Positions 24,023 to 32,639 of a stretch of DNA of 64,000 nucleotides are shown here, in pieces (position 1 is the stretch's first letter; the number at the start of each line of letters is the position of its first letter). This DNA is from a virus. The position numbers were made by a program, and so were the translations under genes. The notes under the pieces were generated by a model. It was given only the letters and a program-made list of their open reading frames with translations, was not told where the DNA came from and did not search any database. The stretch is from IMG/VR virus record IMGVR_UViG_3300020162_001876, positions 1 through 64,000 of that record. One strand, 5' to 3'.

Positions 24023-26053
24023 ATGAGTTTTTCATATAAAACATTAAGTTCAAATGATATTACTTTAACCTCCTATATAGCTAATAAGCAATGGGAGGTT
24101 AATAGTTTATCTTTATCGGAAAATGGTATTAAAATTTATATAGGAGAGAACATACCAATCACTTCTATTTCACCTTTTAATCCTACTAATGATACTGAAA
24201 CTACAAATGAGGAATATAGAAGACTAATATTTTCTTCTATACAACACCTTTTCTATAAAAACTATATATCAGGTTCCAACACAGGCTCATTTTTTAAATC
24301 ATCTTCATACATTAATTATGAACAATCTACTTTATCATCAGGTTCTTCATTATTAACTACTTTAAGATATTTACCTCAAAAAACAGGCAGTAGTAATCCT
24401 AATTTTTCATCTTATGATGAAGGTATAATCTATGATGGAGGTGGTTTATACGATGATACTTCGTATGACGGGGATAGAGGTAGTAAAATAGCAGTTATAT
24501 CAATTGACCAAAATATATTTGGCTCCGGGTTATCCCCTAATTCTGTATTTATGTCAAGTTCTACTTATTATTTAAGGGATGATGGTGAAGGAAATTTCTT
24601 TGATTATTATAATGAAGAAAATTATCTTAACCCTATTTCTTCATCTTTAATAGGTAATGTTTTTTATTCTTTTGGTTTAATAGTTATAACTAATGAAAAT
24701 TATTTATGTTCTTTAAATTTACCACCAACAGCTGTAAATGATTATTTTTCTAGCTTAAATTTAGATACACCAAAAATATTTGATATATTAGGAAACGATT
24801 ATTCAGATTGTGGTAATATACTTTTTGATAGTTTTACTACCCATTCTATAGAAGGATATACATTTCCAACTTTCACTTATGATAATGGATTTATAACTAT
24901 ATTAAACGAACAATCTAATTATATACCAGGAGAATATAAAATAGGATATACCATATTAAATAATAATTTAGTATCTAGTAATACTGCTTCTATAAATTTA
25001 AATATTACTTCAAATCCATTACAAATAGAAAATATAATAACTCAATCAGCTTGTTTTAATTCTACAGCTAGTTTACCTGTTACATTCTCTATAAATTATG
25101 GGGTACCTTATTATAGTTACTCTTTAAATGAAGGTAATACTTGGACAGGCTCTTTAAATCTATTTAATGTAATTGTAAGTGGAAGTATGACTTCTTCTTT
25201 TAATAATAAAATTTATGTGAAGGATTATTTAGGGGATATAGTAACTCAATCCTTTTCATCAAAATACCCTGAAGTAACTGCTAACATAGAAATACAAAAA
25301 CAACCATGTTCAATGGCTTCTAACGGTATAATTTATATATCAGGGGGTACAGCAATATCCGCCTCAGTTAATAATACTAGTTCAGCTTTACCTGCTACCT
25401 TTACAGGGATAGGGAGTACTTCTTACACTATAGGTTTAACAAGTAGTTTTGGATGTACTACTAGTTCAATTTTATCTGTAAATACAGCTATACCTTTAAC
25501 AGGTAGTGTTACTCAATCTAATGTAACTTGTTATAGTGGTTCAAATGGTTCTCTAATTGTTAACATTACTAATATAATTGATGAAGGGTTAACAGTATAT
25601 TTAAGTAAACCCGGACAAAGTATTTATAATAATATTCCTTTAGCTAATTTTGTTAATAATAGTATAACTGCTTCAAACTTATCAACTGGAAGTTATACAT
25701 TACAAATTAGTAATAATAATTTAAATGATTGCCAAAGCTTCTATCAAATAATTAATATAACTCAACCTAATCCAATATTATTTAATGTTACAGCCTCATA
25801 CATAAATTCATGTTCAAATCAAATAATATTTAATGCAACTGGAGGAAATGGTACTTACACATATTATGCTGTTAATACTAGTTCAAATGCGCAATACTCA
25901 TCAACAACTTCTCCATTAGACTTAGGTTCAACTAATGATGGAACATTTTCAACATTTGTTATAGATAGCAACAATTGTGTTTCTACTTCTTCTTTACTAA
26001 ATGTATATGGAAGAACTTATATTTATAGTGGATCAAGTTGTGAAAATAATTAA
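24023..26053 (+). CDS. Tail fibre/adhesin with SprB-like repeats
   Basis: 676 residues. Residues 1-230 are a phage-specific part (KTLSSNDITLTSYIANKQWE). At about 234 PPTAVNDYF followed by FDILGNDYSDCGN is the opening of a cadherin-like/Ig repeat of bacterial adhesins. From about 335 on come repeats with Cys and Gly at SprB positions, best seen at ~495-580: NVTCYSGSNGSLIVNI, LSTGSYTLQISNNNLNDCQS, then INITQPNPI. SprB repeats belong to Bacteroidota gliding adhesins. The phage protein may mimic or bind host surface adhesins. The role is inferred; the repeat similarity is visible. Confidence 0.75.
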   Translation: MSFSYKTLSSNDITLTSYIANKQWEVNSLSLSENGIKIYIGENIPITSISPFNPTNDTETTNEEYRRLIFSSIQHLFYKNYISGSNTGSFFKSSSYINYEQSTLSSGSSLLTTLRYLPQKTGSSNPNFSSYDEGIIYDGGGLYDDTSYDGDRGSKIAVISIDQNIFGSGLSPNSVFMSSSTYYLRDDGEGNFFDYYNEENYLNPISSSLIGNVFYSFGLIVITNENYLCSLNLPPTAVNDYFSSLNLDTPKIFDILGNDYSDCGNILFDSFTTHSIEGYTFPTFTYDNGFITILNEQSNYIPGEYKIGYTILNNNLVSSNTASINLNITSNPLQIENIITQSACFNSTASLPVTFSINYGVPYYSYSLNEGNTWTGSLNLFNVIVSGSMTSSFNNKIYVKDYLGDIVTQSFSSKYPEVTANIEIQKQPCSMASNGIIYISGGTAISASVNNTSSALPATFTGIGSTSYTIGLTSSFGCTTSSILSVNTAIPLTGSVTQSNVTCYSGSNGSLIVNITNIIDEGLTVYLSKPGQSIYNNIPLANFVNNSITASNLSTGSYTLQISNNNLNDCQSFYQIINITQPNPILFNVTASYINSCSNQIIFNATGGNGTYTYYAVNTSSNAQYSSTTSPLDLGSTNDGTFSTFVIDSNNCVSTSSLLNVYGRTYIYSGSSCENN

Positions 26054-26055
26054 AA

Positions 26056-27075
26056 ATGGCTAATACAGGATACTTAACTAGTTCAGGAATACAACAAGTT
26101 TTTACTACAGGACCTTTATCAGGTTCTGTAGTGACTTCAAGTTATTCAGTAGGTTCAACATTTTTTGGCCCTACAGTAAATTTTAAACAATCTTTTATAT
26201 CGGGTACTGTAGATTATATTTACCCATGTAATGATATCCCTCAAATATTTTACAGATATTATTTAAACCCATTATGCGCTTCATGTATAACACCTATATT
26301 ATATTCAGGAACAACTCCTTGTGAAGATTTACTTTATGATTTTACTTACACAATTGATAGAGGTATAGTTAATGCTTCAGACTCACCTTACACTGTAATT
26401 TATTATAGCACTTCACCAACTTTTACTTCTAATACGGGTTCATATATAAATAATAATAGTATTAATAGTAGCAGCATCAGTATTAATGTAAGTAGTAGTT
26501 TAACCTCACCAGTTCCTAGTCGTATAACCCCTATATATTTTAAAGCTTTTAACAGTTGTAGTGCTGTTTTATCATCTTCATTTTCAAATACTTTAATAGT
26601 ATCATGTAGTAAATATACTCCGTCTCCTACTAGTTCATATGAACCTTTTATATTAAAAATAAAAAATAGCTTTTTAAATTCTGGAACTTCTATTCAATAT
26701 ATTCATGATGGCTCTACTTACAACTTAGCAACTAACGCTTCATCTAGTATATATATCTATCAAGAAACCACTCCAACAGTATCAGTTAAAATTTTAGGAT
26801 TAAGAAGTTCTCTTGCTAATAATATAACAACAATAACTAAAGAAAATGGTTCTATAGAAGGTATAGTTTCAACTGTTATTAAAGATTCAACAGGTGCTAT
26901 ACGTAATGATGGGGGAAATACAACCATATATCCAACAGAAGCTTTAATAGATGTAGATAATATTAACTCTACTGTAGATTTAACAATTGATATTGATAGA
27001 GATACATTTACTGATCCTGGAACAGTGTTAGTGAATATAACAAATGCAGCACCTCCTATTTTTGAATTTGAATAA
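26056..27075 (+). CDS. Fibre-block structural protein, 339 aa
   Basis: Begins MANTGYLTSSGIQQVFTTGP, Ser/Thr-rich with a cluster of cysteines in the first third (YPCNDIP, LCASC, TPCED) that could form disulfides outside the cell. The C-terminal half is beta-rich with aspartates near 295-320. It follows the SprB-like fibre by 2 bases, so it is probably part of the same fibre or its chaperone. Not recognised by family. Confidence 0.65.
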   Translation: MANTGYLTSSGIQQVFTTGPLSGSVVTSSYSVGSTFFGPTVNFKQSFISGTVDYIYPCNDIPQIFYRYYLNPLCASCITPILYSGTTPCEDLLYDFTYTIDRGIVNASDSPYTVIYYSTSPTFTSNTGSYINNNSINSSSISINVSSSLTSPVPSRITPIYFKAFNSCSAVLSSSFSNTLIVSCSKYTPSPTSSYEPFILKIKNSFLNSGTSIQYIHDGSTYNLATNASSSIYIYQETTPTVSVKILGLRSSLANNITTITKENGSIEGIVSTVIKDSTGAIRNDGGNTTIYPTEALIDVDNINSTVDLTIDIDRDTFTDPGTVLVNITNAAPPIFEFE

Positions 27076-27097
27076 ATTTTAATTAAAAATAAATAAT

Positions 27098-27385
27098 ATG
27101 ACTAATAGTATTATAGGATTTAAAAGTGAATATATAATTTATGAAAACGAAATCCGTTGTAAAATAGGAGAAAATGATTTTAATATGTCTACTAATCCTA
27201 CTATAACAACTGATAATTCGGGTTCATTAAGGGATTTTGCTACTAGTTCATTCTTTGCTCCCTATGTTACAACTGTAGGTCTATATAATGAAAGAAATGA
27301 ATTGTTAGTAGTAGCTAAATTAGCTAAACCCTTATCCCTGTCTTCAGTAGCAGATACAACAATAGTAGTAAAATATGATATTTAA
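27098..27385 (+). CDS. Stand-alone fibre docking module, 95 aa
   Basis: Nearly the whole protein repeats the C-terminus of the protein at 22976: ENDFNMSTNPTI, then VTTVGLYNERNELLVVAKLA and a KPLS ending before a final beta strand. A single-domain duplicate of a module otherwise fused to a large fibre protein suggests a shared baseplate binding site. Confidence 0.7.
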   Translation: MTNSIIGFKSEYIIYENEIRCKIGENDFNMSTNPTITTDNSGSLRDFATSSFFAPYVTTVGLYNERNELLVVAKLAKPLSLSSVADTTIVVKYDI

Positions 27386-27396
27386 AAACAAAAATT

Positions 27397-27843
27397 ATGT
27401 GGTTATATAAAGGAAAAGAAATAAAAGAATTATCAGACATGCCCGAAAATACTTTCGGGTTTATCTATGTTGTAACACACACCCCTACAGGAAGAAAATA
27501 CTTAGGTAAAAAACAATTAATGTCAGTTCAGAAAAAAGCTTTAGGTAAAAAGGAATTAGCCTTAATTACTGATGGTAGAGCTAGCAAGAAAAAAACTGTA
27601 ATTAAAGAATCAGATTGGAAAACCTATTATGGTTCACATACTGAAATAAAGCAGTTAATAAAAGATAAAAAACATTTGGAATTTACAAGGGAGATACTTA
27701 CATTTGTTCCTACTAAGAAACTTCTTACTTATTATGAAACTAAATATCTTTTTATAAATGAAGTTTTAGAAAAGCAGAATGAGTATATAAATGATAATAT
27801 TCTTGGAAAATTTTATAAAAAAGATTTTGCCTCCCAAAAATAA
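27397..27843 (+). CDS. GIY-YIG endonuclease, SegE-like
   Basis: 148 residues. GFIYVV (21-26) and YLGKK (35-39) are the GIY and YIG segments; DWKTYYGSHTEIKQLI and F.REIL follow, and Y-E-T-K supplies the conserved glutamate. This composition matches SegE-like GIY-YIG proteins common in T4-type phages, free-standing homing or DNA-processing nucleases. It sits between structural and replication genes, an insertion site typical of mobile nucleases, but it has no sign of a disrupted neighbour. Confidence 0.8.
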   Translation: MWLYKGKEIKELSDMPENTFGFIYVVTHTPTGRKYLGKKQLMSVQKKALGKKELALITDGRASKKKTVIKESDWKTYYGSHTEIKQLIKDKKHLEFTREILTFVPTKKLLTYYETKYLFINEVLEKQNEYINDNILGKFYKKDFASQK

Positions 27844-27872
27844 TTCATTATATTAAATAAAAAATAATCCTT

Positions 27873-28025
27873 ATGAAACGTTACAGTCTTTTCGCTAAAA
27901 ATTCAAATGAAGCTATTAATTCTATTAAATCTGCATCTTTAGAAGGAGCAATATTATTTTTTGCATCACAAAAGCAATTAGATTTAAAAAAATTTAACAC
28001 TCTTTTTGATGTAAGAGAATCTTAA
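27873..28025 (+). CDS. Small conserved phage protein, 50 aa
   Basis: The frame reads MKRYSLFAKNSNEAINSIKS, then SLEGAILFFASQKQLDLKKF and ends FDVRES. A small alpha/beta protein with a repeated 'EA/EGA' helix, a type seen before primase genes in other phages by my recollection. Intergenic spacing and A-rich leader support it as real. Function unknown. Confidence 0.65.
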   Translation: MKRYSLFAKNSNEAINSIKSASLEGAILFFASQKQLDLKKFNTLFDVRES

Positions 28026-28039
28026 ATAAAAATAAGGTT

Positions 28040-28972
28040 ATGGTAAATGGAATATTATTAGGTCTAGTACAATCTGTACTAGGTAAAGGCAATGCTACCT
28101 CTAAAGGTAACTATGCCTTTCATTGCCCTCTATGTAATCATAGAAAACCCAAATTAGAAATAAACTTAGTCCCTACTTCTAAAAATGAAAATCCATGGCA
28201 TTGTTGGGCGTGTGATGCTAAAGGTAAAACTATATCTTCTTTATTTAAAACTATAAAAGTAGAAAAAAATAAATATTCGGAATTAAATTTTATATTAGGA
28301 ACTGCAACAAAAATAGATAAATTAGAATTTAATCTTAACGTTGAATTACCAAAGGAATATAAACCTCTATATAATATATCAAAAGCAGATATTATTGCAA
28401 GACACGCGTTATCTTATGTTAAAAAACGCGGTATAACACCTGTAGATATACTTAAGTATCAAATTGGATATTGTGAAACTGGAAGATACGCTAATAAAAT
28501 TATTATTCCTAATTATGATTCTAAAGGTAAATTAAATTATTTTATAGCTCGTTCTTTTGAAAAAGATTCTGTTAAAAAATTTGACGCAATATCTACTGAT
28601 AAAAATTTAATAATTGGGTTTGAAAATTTAATAAATTGGGATTTACCTGTTATACTTTGTGAAGGGGCATTTGACGCGATTGCTATTAAAAGAAATGCTA
28701 TACCTTTATATGGTAAAACTCTATCAAAACAATTAACTAAAAAATTATTAACAAATAATATAAAAGATATTTATCTAGCTTTAGATAATGATGCTTTAAA
28801 AAGTACTACTAAAATAGCAGAGGAATTACTTAATTCAGGAAAGAAATTATATGTTGTGCAATTAGATGGTAAAGATCCAAGTGATATGGGTTTTGAACAT
28901 TTTACTAATCTAATCCAAACATCCCAAGAATTTACCTTTTCTGATCTTTTTTCACTTAAACTCGAATTATAA
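28040..28972 (+). CDS. DnaG-type DNA primase
   Basis: 310 residues. The N-terminal zinc finger has C29-x2-C32 and C55-x2-C58 (HCPLCNH, HCWACD). The TOPRIM core has VILCEGAFDAIAI with E208 and IYLALDNDA with D249/D251, the three metal-binding acids of DnaG primases. The fold between (ALSYVKKRGITPVDILKYQI) matches the RNA polymerase-like part. It would make RNA primers at the phage fork, like T4 gp61. No helicase gene is in the window. The stop overlaps the next start. Confidence 0.9.
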   Translation: MVNGILLGLVQSVLGKGNATSKGNYAFHCPLCNHRKPKLEINLVPTSKNENPWHCWACDAKGKTISSLFKTIKVEKNKYSELNFILGTATKIDKLEFNLNVELPKEYKPLYNISKADIIARHALSYVKKRGITPVDILKYQIGYCETGRYANKIIIPNYDSKGKLNYFIARSFEKDSVKKFDAISTDKNLIIGFENLINWDLPVILCEGAFDAIAIKRNAIPLYGKTLSKQLTKKLLTNNIKDIYLALDNDALKSTTKIAEELLNSGKKLYVVQLDGKDPSDMGFEHFTNLIQTSQEFTFSDLFSLKLEL

Positions 28973-29736
28973 TGAAACAATCTTACGACAGAATTCTTCA
29001 AATATCTGAAGATCACCAACAAATTACTTTGCCAGATTCAAGGTATTATCAAAGAAATGGGGAATATTATCCCTCAATTACTCATGTTTTATCCTATTAT
29101 CCCAAAGGTAAACATTTTGAAGATTGGTTAAAACAAGTAGGATATGCTTCTGAATATATTGTTAAAAAAGCAGCTGAAGATGGTACTCAAGTACATAATC
29201 TATGTGAAGATTATTTAAATGGGAAAGAATGTAGTTTTTTAGATCAATATAATAAACCTAAATTTTCATCAGATGTTTGGAAAATGTTTTTACGTTTTGT
29301 AGAATTTTGGGTAACTTATAAACCTACATTAATAGAAACTGAAGTACATTTATTTTCAGATGAAGAAAAAGTAGCAGGTACTTGTGATTTAATAGTTGAG
29401 ATTAATGATGAGTTATGGGTGTTAGATATTAAAACATCTAATAGCTTAAAACTTACATATGATTTACAAACAGCAATCTATGGTAAATGTTATGAAGAAT
29501 GTTATGATAAAAAACCTCAACGTTTTGGAATATTATGGCTAAAATCAACTAAAAGAGGTATAGATAAATCTGGTAAAAAAATGCAAGGTAAAGGATGGGA
29601 AATTTATGAATCTACTAGAACACAACAAGAAAATTTAGATATTTTTAAATGTGTTAAAACATTATTTGATTTAGAAAATCCTAATCCTAAACCTAATATT
29701 GAAGAATTAAAAACTGTAATTAAAAGAGAGATATAA
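28972..29736 (+). CDS. PD-(D/E)XK nuclease (Cas4/RecB-like)
   Basis: 254 residues. H75 (GTQVHNLCEDYL), E124 (IETEVHLFS), D139 (VAGTCDLIVEI) and D152-I-K154 (LWVLDIKTS) make up the catalytic arrangement of RecB/Cas4-family exonucleases, and a downstream Q (DLQTAIYG) completes motif V. No cysteine cluster for an Fe-S centre as in Cas4 is evident. The tight coupling to primase suggests a role in replication, recombination or host DNA degradation. Confidence 0.85.
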   Translation: MKQSYDRILQISEDHQQITLPDSRYYQRNGEYYPSITHVLSYYPKGKHFEDWLKQVGYASEYIVKKAAEDGTQVHNLCEDYLNGKECSFLDQYNKPKFSSDVWKMFLRFVEFWVTYKPTLIETEVHLFSDEEKVAGTCDLIVEINDELWVLDIKTSNSLKLTYDLQTAIYGKCYEECYDKKPQRFGILWLKSTKRGIDKSGKKMQGKGWEIYESTRTQQENLDIFKCVKTLFDLENPNPKPNIEELKTVIKREI

Positions 29737-29745
29737 ATATTTATA
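29737..29745 (+). promoter_or_regulatory. Late-type box 5 (ATATTTATA in a palindrome)
   Basis: The motif lies in the palindrome TATAAATATTTATA (29732-29745), so the T4-style box TATAAATA is also present on the + strand. 21 bases before the ATG at 29767. Confidence 0.6.
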
Positions 29746-29766
29746 TTAATAACATAACTATATAAT

Positions 29767-30768
29767 ATGATTATTTCTGAAAGAAAACAATTAGGTACTG
29801 TATACCACTTTACTAAAATAACTTCTATAAAATCTATATTAGAATCTAATTCTTTTAAAGGGTCAGAGATAGGGACTTGGAATTATGAAAGAGATTTTCA
29901 ATTTTTTAAAAAAGATGAAAAATATTTTATAGAAAAAGGTATAACTCATTTATATTTTTTCTCTACTACTCGTAATAAATTACTTTATAAACAACCTTCT
30001 TTCGGTATAGGAGGAATGACAGCTCGTATTGTTTTAAATGGTGATAAATTATCTGATAAATACAGATTTGTTCCCTTTAAATACTATGAAGATGAACCTA
30101 AAGATCAAGGTTCAGATGAATCTGAAGAAAGAATTATATTAGGTCTTAAAAAAGAAATCCCTAACGCTAAAAATTATATTAAAGAAATTCATATAATGTT
30201 AGATATAATAGAGGATAATGAGGTTTATTTACAAGAGGCTGAAAAATTACAAAATTATGATCCTTCATTAATTAAACTTTATTATAAAGAGAAAGAAATT
30301 ACTATGGAAGATTATAGAAATAATATTTTACCTACTATAGAACCTTATAGAGATGAAGAATTAGATGAAAATGATGGGTCTTTTGAATACAGAGGGGGCC
30401 CAATATTACATGAAGGATTTACTCCTCAAAAAGCTCCATTAATGAAAAAATTTGTTGACTATGCTTGTGATAGGTTAAATATAGATGAACCTAAAGTTTT
30501 TATTATCAACTCACCGTCATACTCACAAAAATATAAAAGTTTTGGAGGGTACATGCCTTTAAATCAAGAAATAAAAGTAGTAGTTCATAATAGAAATATG
30601 GCTGATATTTTAAGAACTTTAGCTCATGAATTGGTTCATCATATGCAAAATTTAAATAATGATGAATTAAATGGAGAGGATGGTTCTGATAGTGAAAATG
30701 AAGCTAATGCAATGGCTGGAATAATAATGAGAGAATTTGGGCGTGAAAATCCTGAAATATTTGAATAA
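29767..30768 (+). CDS. Fusion of ADP-ribosyltransferase-like domain and zinc metallopeptidase
   Basis: 333 residues. The first half has TVYHFTKITSIKSILESNSF (11-30), THLYFFSTTRN (60-70) and an acidic ESEERI (118-123), resembling ADP-ribosyltransferase-type folds, where H, a Ser/Tyr region and E act on NAD. This is tentative. The second half has H287-E-L-V-H291 (LAHELVHHMQN) and E312 in ENEANAMAG, the signature of a zincin metallopeptidase. The start MIISE with I3-S4-E5 fits a very short (L/I)xE leader. It begins the cluster of possible internal head proteins under a late box. The peptidase call is solid, the transferase call weak. Confidence 0.7.
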   Translation: MIISERKQLGTVYHFTKITSIKSILESNSFKGSEIGTWNYERDFQFFKKDEKYFIEKGITHLYFFSTTRNKLLYKQPSFGIGGMTARIVLNGDKLSDKYRFVPFKYYEDEPKDQGSDESEERIILGLKKEIPNAKNYIKEIHIMLDIIEDNEVYLQEAEKLQNYDPSLIKLYYKEKEITMEDYRNNILPTIEPYRDEELDENDGSFEYRGGPILHEGFTPQKAPLMKKFVDYACDRLNIDEPKVFIINSPSYSQKYKSFGGYMPLNQEIKVVVHNRNMADILRTLAHELVHHMQNLNNDELNGEDGSDSENEANAMAGIIMREFGRENPEIFE

Positions 30769-31308
30769 ATGATATCAATAAGCAAGTTATTTGAAGAAGA
30801 TAAACCAAAAATAAATTATCAAATCTATTGTGATATGGATGGTGTTCTTTGTGACTTTGAAAGTCGCTTTGAACACTTCACTGGTCTAAGTCCTGATCAA
30901 TATAGAGAAAAAGCCAAAAGAGAATATGGTGAAAAAAAAGTAGATGAAATGTTTTGGGATATAATTGACCATCAAGTAGGCTTAAGATTCTGGAGAGGAA
31001 TGCCTTGGATGCCGGAAGGTAGGGAATTATGGGGTTATATTAAATCTTATAAACCCACTTTACTCACTGCTCCTTCATGGCATAACTCAAGCAAAGAAGG
31101 AAAACAATTATGGGTTGATGATCATATACCAGGAACTCCTATAATCTTTAAACAAGCAGATAAAAAATCAGATTTATCAGGTCCAAGTAAGATATTAATT
31201 GATGATAGAGAAGATACTATTATGAATTGGAAACATAAAAATGGTATAGGAATTTTATATACTTCAACAGAACAAACGATAAATGAATTAAAACAATTAG
31301 GAATATAA
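30769..31308 (+). CDS. HAD-family 5'-nucleotidase-like protein
   Basis: 179 residues. D22-M-D24-G-V-L (IYCDMDGVLCDF) is HAD motif I, LLTAPSW is motif II, and ILIDDREDTIMNW is motif IV, so all key acids are in place. The closest known type is the 5'(3')-deoxyribonucleotidase group. The first 10 residues, MISISKLFEE, form a leader with L7-F8-E9, much like the T4 Alt leader (MELITELFDE) removed by gp21. This suggests packaging in the head. Substrate is inferred from family. Confidence 0.8.
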   Translation: MISISKLFEEDKPKINYQIYCDMDGVLCDFESRFEHFTGLSPDQYREKAKREYGEKKVDEMFWDIIDHQVGLRFWRGMPWMPEGRELWGYIKSYKPTLLTAPSWHNSSKEGKQLWVDDHIPGTPIIFKQADKKSDLSGPSKILIDDREDTIMNWKHKNGIGILYTSTEQTINELKQLGI

Positions 31309-31311
31309 GTT

Positions 31312-31881
31312 ATGTCACAATTAAACAGAGAATTCGAAGAAAAAGACATTCAAAGAATGCGAAACATTATTTCAGGTAATACTGGAAATGCTACTAGAAT
31401 TCAAGTCGGTTATAGTAAAGATAAAATTATTTATGGTGAGGGTGATGTGTGGGAAGAAAACGGTAAAACTTGGACTATAAAAAATAATCTTAAACAAACT
31501 GTCACTAAACATGATGACTTAAAAGCAATGGTTGAATTCCCACTTACTTGTCCATGTTGTTCTAAACCAATGAAAGATTTTCATTTAAATAGAAAAATGT
31601 ATAATATACATCAAAAATGTTTTGATTGTGTTATTGAAATGGAAGGTAAAATGAGAATAACAGGTGAGTATGAAGCGTATGAAAGAAAAATGTTAAACTC
31701 TAATAAAAATGCAACTATAGATGATGCTGAACAAATGTTTGATGAATACTTTAATTCTAAAAATGAGACATATGTTACTGAAGCAGGTGATATAGAAAAA
31801 TGGGATGGTGGTAGTATTGATCCTGAAGTTATAAAAGCAATCAAAAGCAATATAAAACGACTAAGAAACTTAGAAATATAA
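31312..31881 (+). CDS. Zinc-finger protein conserved in T4-type phages
   Basis: 189 residues. CPCC (LTCPCCSKPMKD, about 80-91) and H-x2-C-x2-C (NIHQKCFDC, about 98-106) form a four-cysteine or Cys/His zinc site in the middle. The N-terminal part is charged and the C-terminal part is helical (EVIKAIKSNIKRLRNL). The pattern recurs in conserved hypotheticals of large phages. Likely nucleic-acid or protein binding. It lacks an obvious (L/I)xE leader. Confidence 0.75.
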   Translation: MSQLNREFEEKDIQRMRNIISGNTGNATRIQVGYSKDKIIYGEGDVWEENGKTWTIKNNLKQTVTKHDDLKAMVEFPLTCPCCSKPMKDFHLNRKMYNIHQKCFDCVIEMEGKMRITGEYEAYERKMLNSNKNATIDDAEQMFDEYFNSKNETYVTEAGDIEKWDGGSIDPEVIKAIKSNIKRLRNLEI

Positions 31882-31890
31882 ATATTTATA
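31881..31890 (+). promoter_or_regulatory. Late-type box 6 (AATATTTATA in a palindrome)
   Basis: Part of TATAAATATTTATA just after the stop codon of the zinc-finger gene and 14 bases before the ATG at 31905. Confidence 0.6.
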
Positions 31891-31904
31891 TCAAAACTAA
31901 ACTT

Positions 31905-32639
31905 ATGAAAAACCAAACCTTAAAAAACATAATTAAAGAAAGCATTACTGATTACTTATCAGAATTAAATTCAATTGATAAAGAAGTTAAGTTTAAAGAA
32001 GGAGACAAGTGCCTAGCCTTAGTAAGAGGGTCAGCAGCTAGTGGATACGAAGAGTGCACCATATTAGGAATGGATCCATCAGGAGTAGCTGTAGTTCAGA
32101 ATAAAGATGGAATATCTGATGAAGTATATACTAAAGATCTTAGGCCAATTGGCAGTAAAGCAGTCAATGAAGACGAAACAACAAAAGAATCATTATCATC
32201 TACCCCAGGCTTAATGTTTGAAGATAAAGTAACTAAAGACAAATATGTTTATTTAGTTAAAGAAGCTATGAATGAATCTACTGAAAAGAATTTAGTTGAG
32301 AAAAAATTATTATTAGATTTAATTGGTGAAGGGTATAAAGGTGCTTATCTAAATGAAGCTACCGCTATGAAAGCAGCTAAAACTGCTATTAAAGAGCGAG
32401 AAACTTTAATGAAAGAAAATGTTAAAAAAGGTCAAGCTAAAGTAGGTGGTTTAGAAAAACAAGTAGCTAATTTAAAAGCTGAAATGGCTAAACTAATTGA
32501 TAATCCTGAAATGAGAGGTGAATTATCAAACTATACTGCTAAATTAGAAAAAGCTGAACAAGTATTAGAAAAATTAAAAGCAGCATTAGAAAAATCTTCT
32601 CCTAAAAAAGAAAAGAAAGAAAAAAAAGATGACGAATAA
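31905..32639 (+). CDS. Possible internal head protein with coiled coil, 244 aa
   Basis: Leader MKNQTLKNIIKESITDYLSE contains I10-K11-E12 and L18-S19-E20, possible gp21 cleavage sites. Next comes a small beta domain at about 27-80 (FKEGDKCLALVRG, TILGMDPSGVAVVQNKDG) with a KOW/SH3-type look. The C-terminal 110 residues are a lysine/glutamate-rich coiled coil ending in a run of lysines (KKEKKEKKDDE). Basic tail and leader fit a DNA-associated internal protein. Function unproven. Confidence 0.65.
   Translation: MKNQTLKNIIKESITDYLSELNSIDKEVKFKEGDKCLALVRGSAASGYEECTILGMDPSGVAVVQNKDGISDEVYTKDLRPIGSKAVNEDETTKESLSSTPGLMFEDKVTKDKYVYLVKEAMNESTEKNLVEKKLLLDLIGEGYKGAYLNEATAMKAAKTAIKERETLMKENVKKGQAKVGGLEKQVANLKAEMAKLIDNPEMRGELSNYTAKLEKAEQVLEKLKAALEKSSPKKEKKEKKDDE

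Noticed and set aside
28972-29736. Cas4 nuclease of a CRISPR system
   Set aside because: The PD-(D/E)XK core fits, but no cysteine cluster, no cas genes and no array are present.
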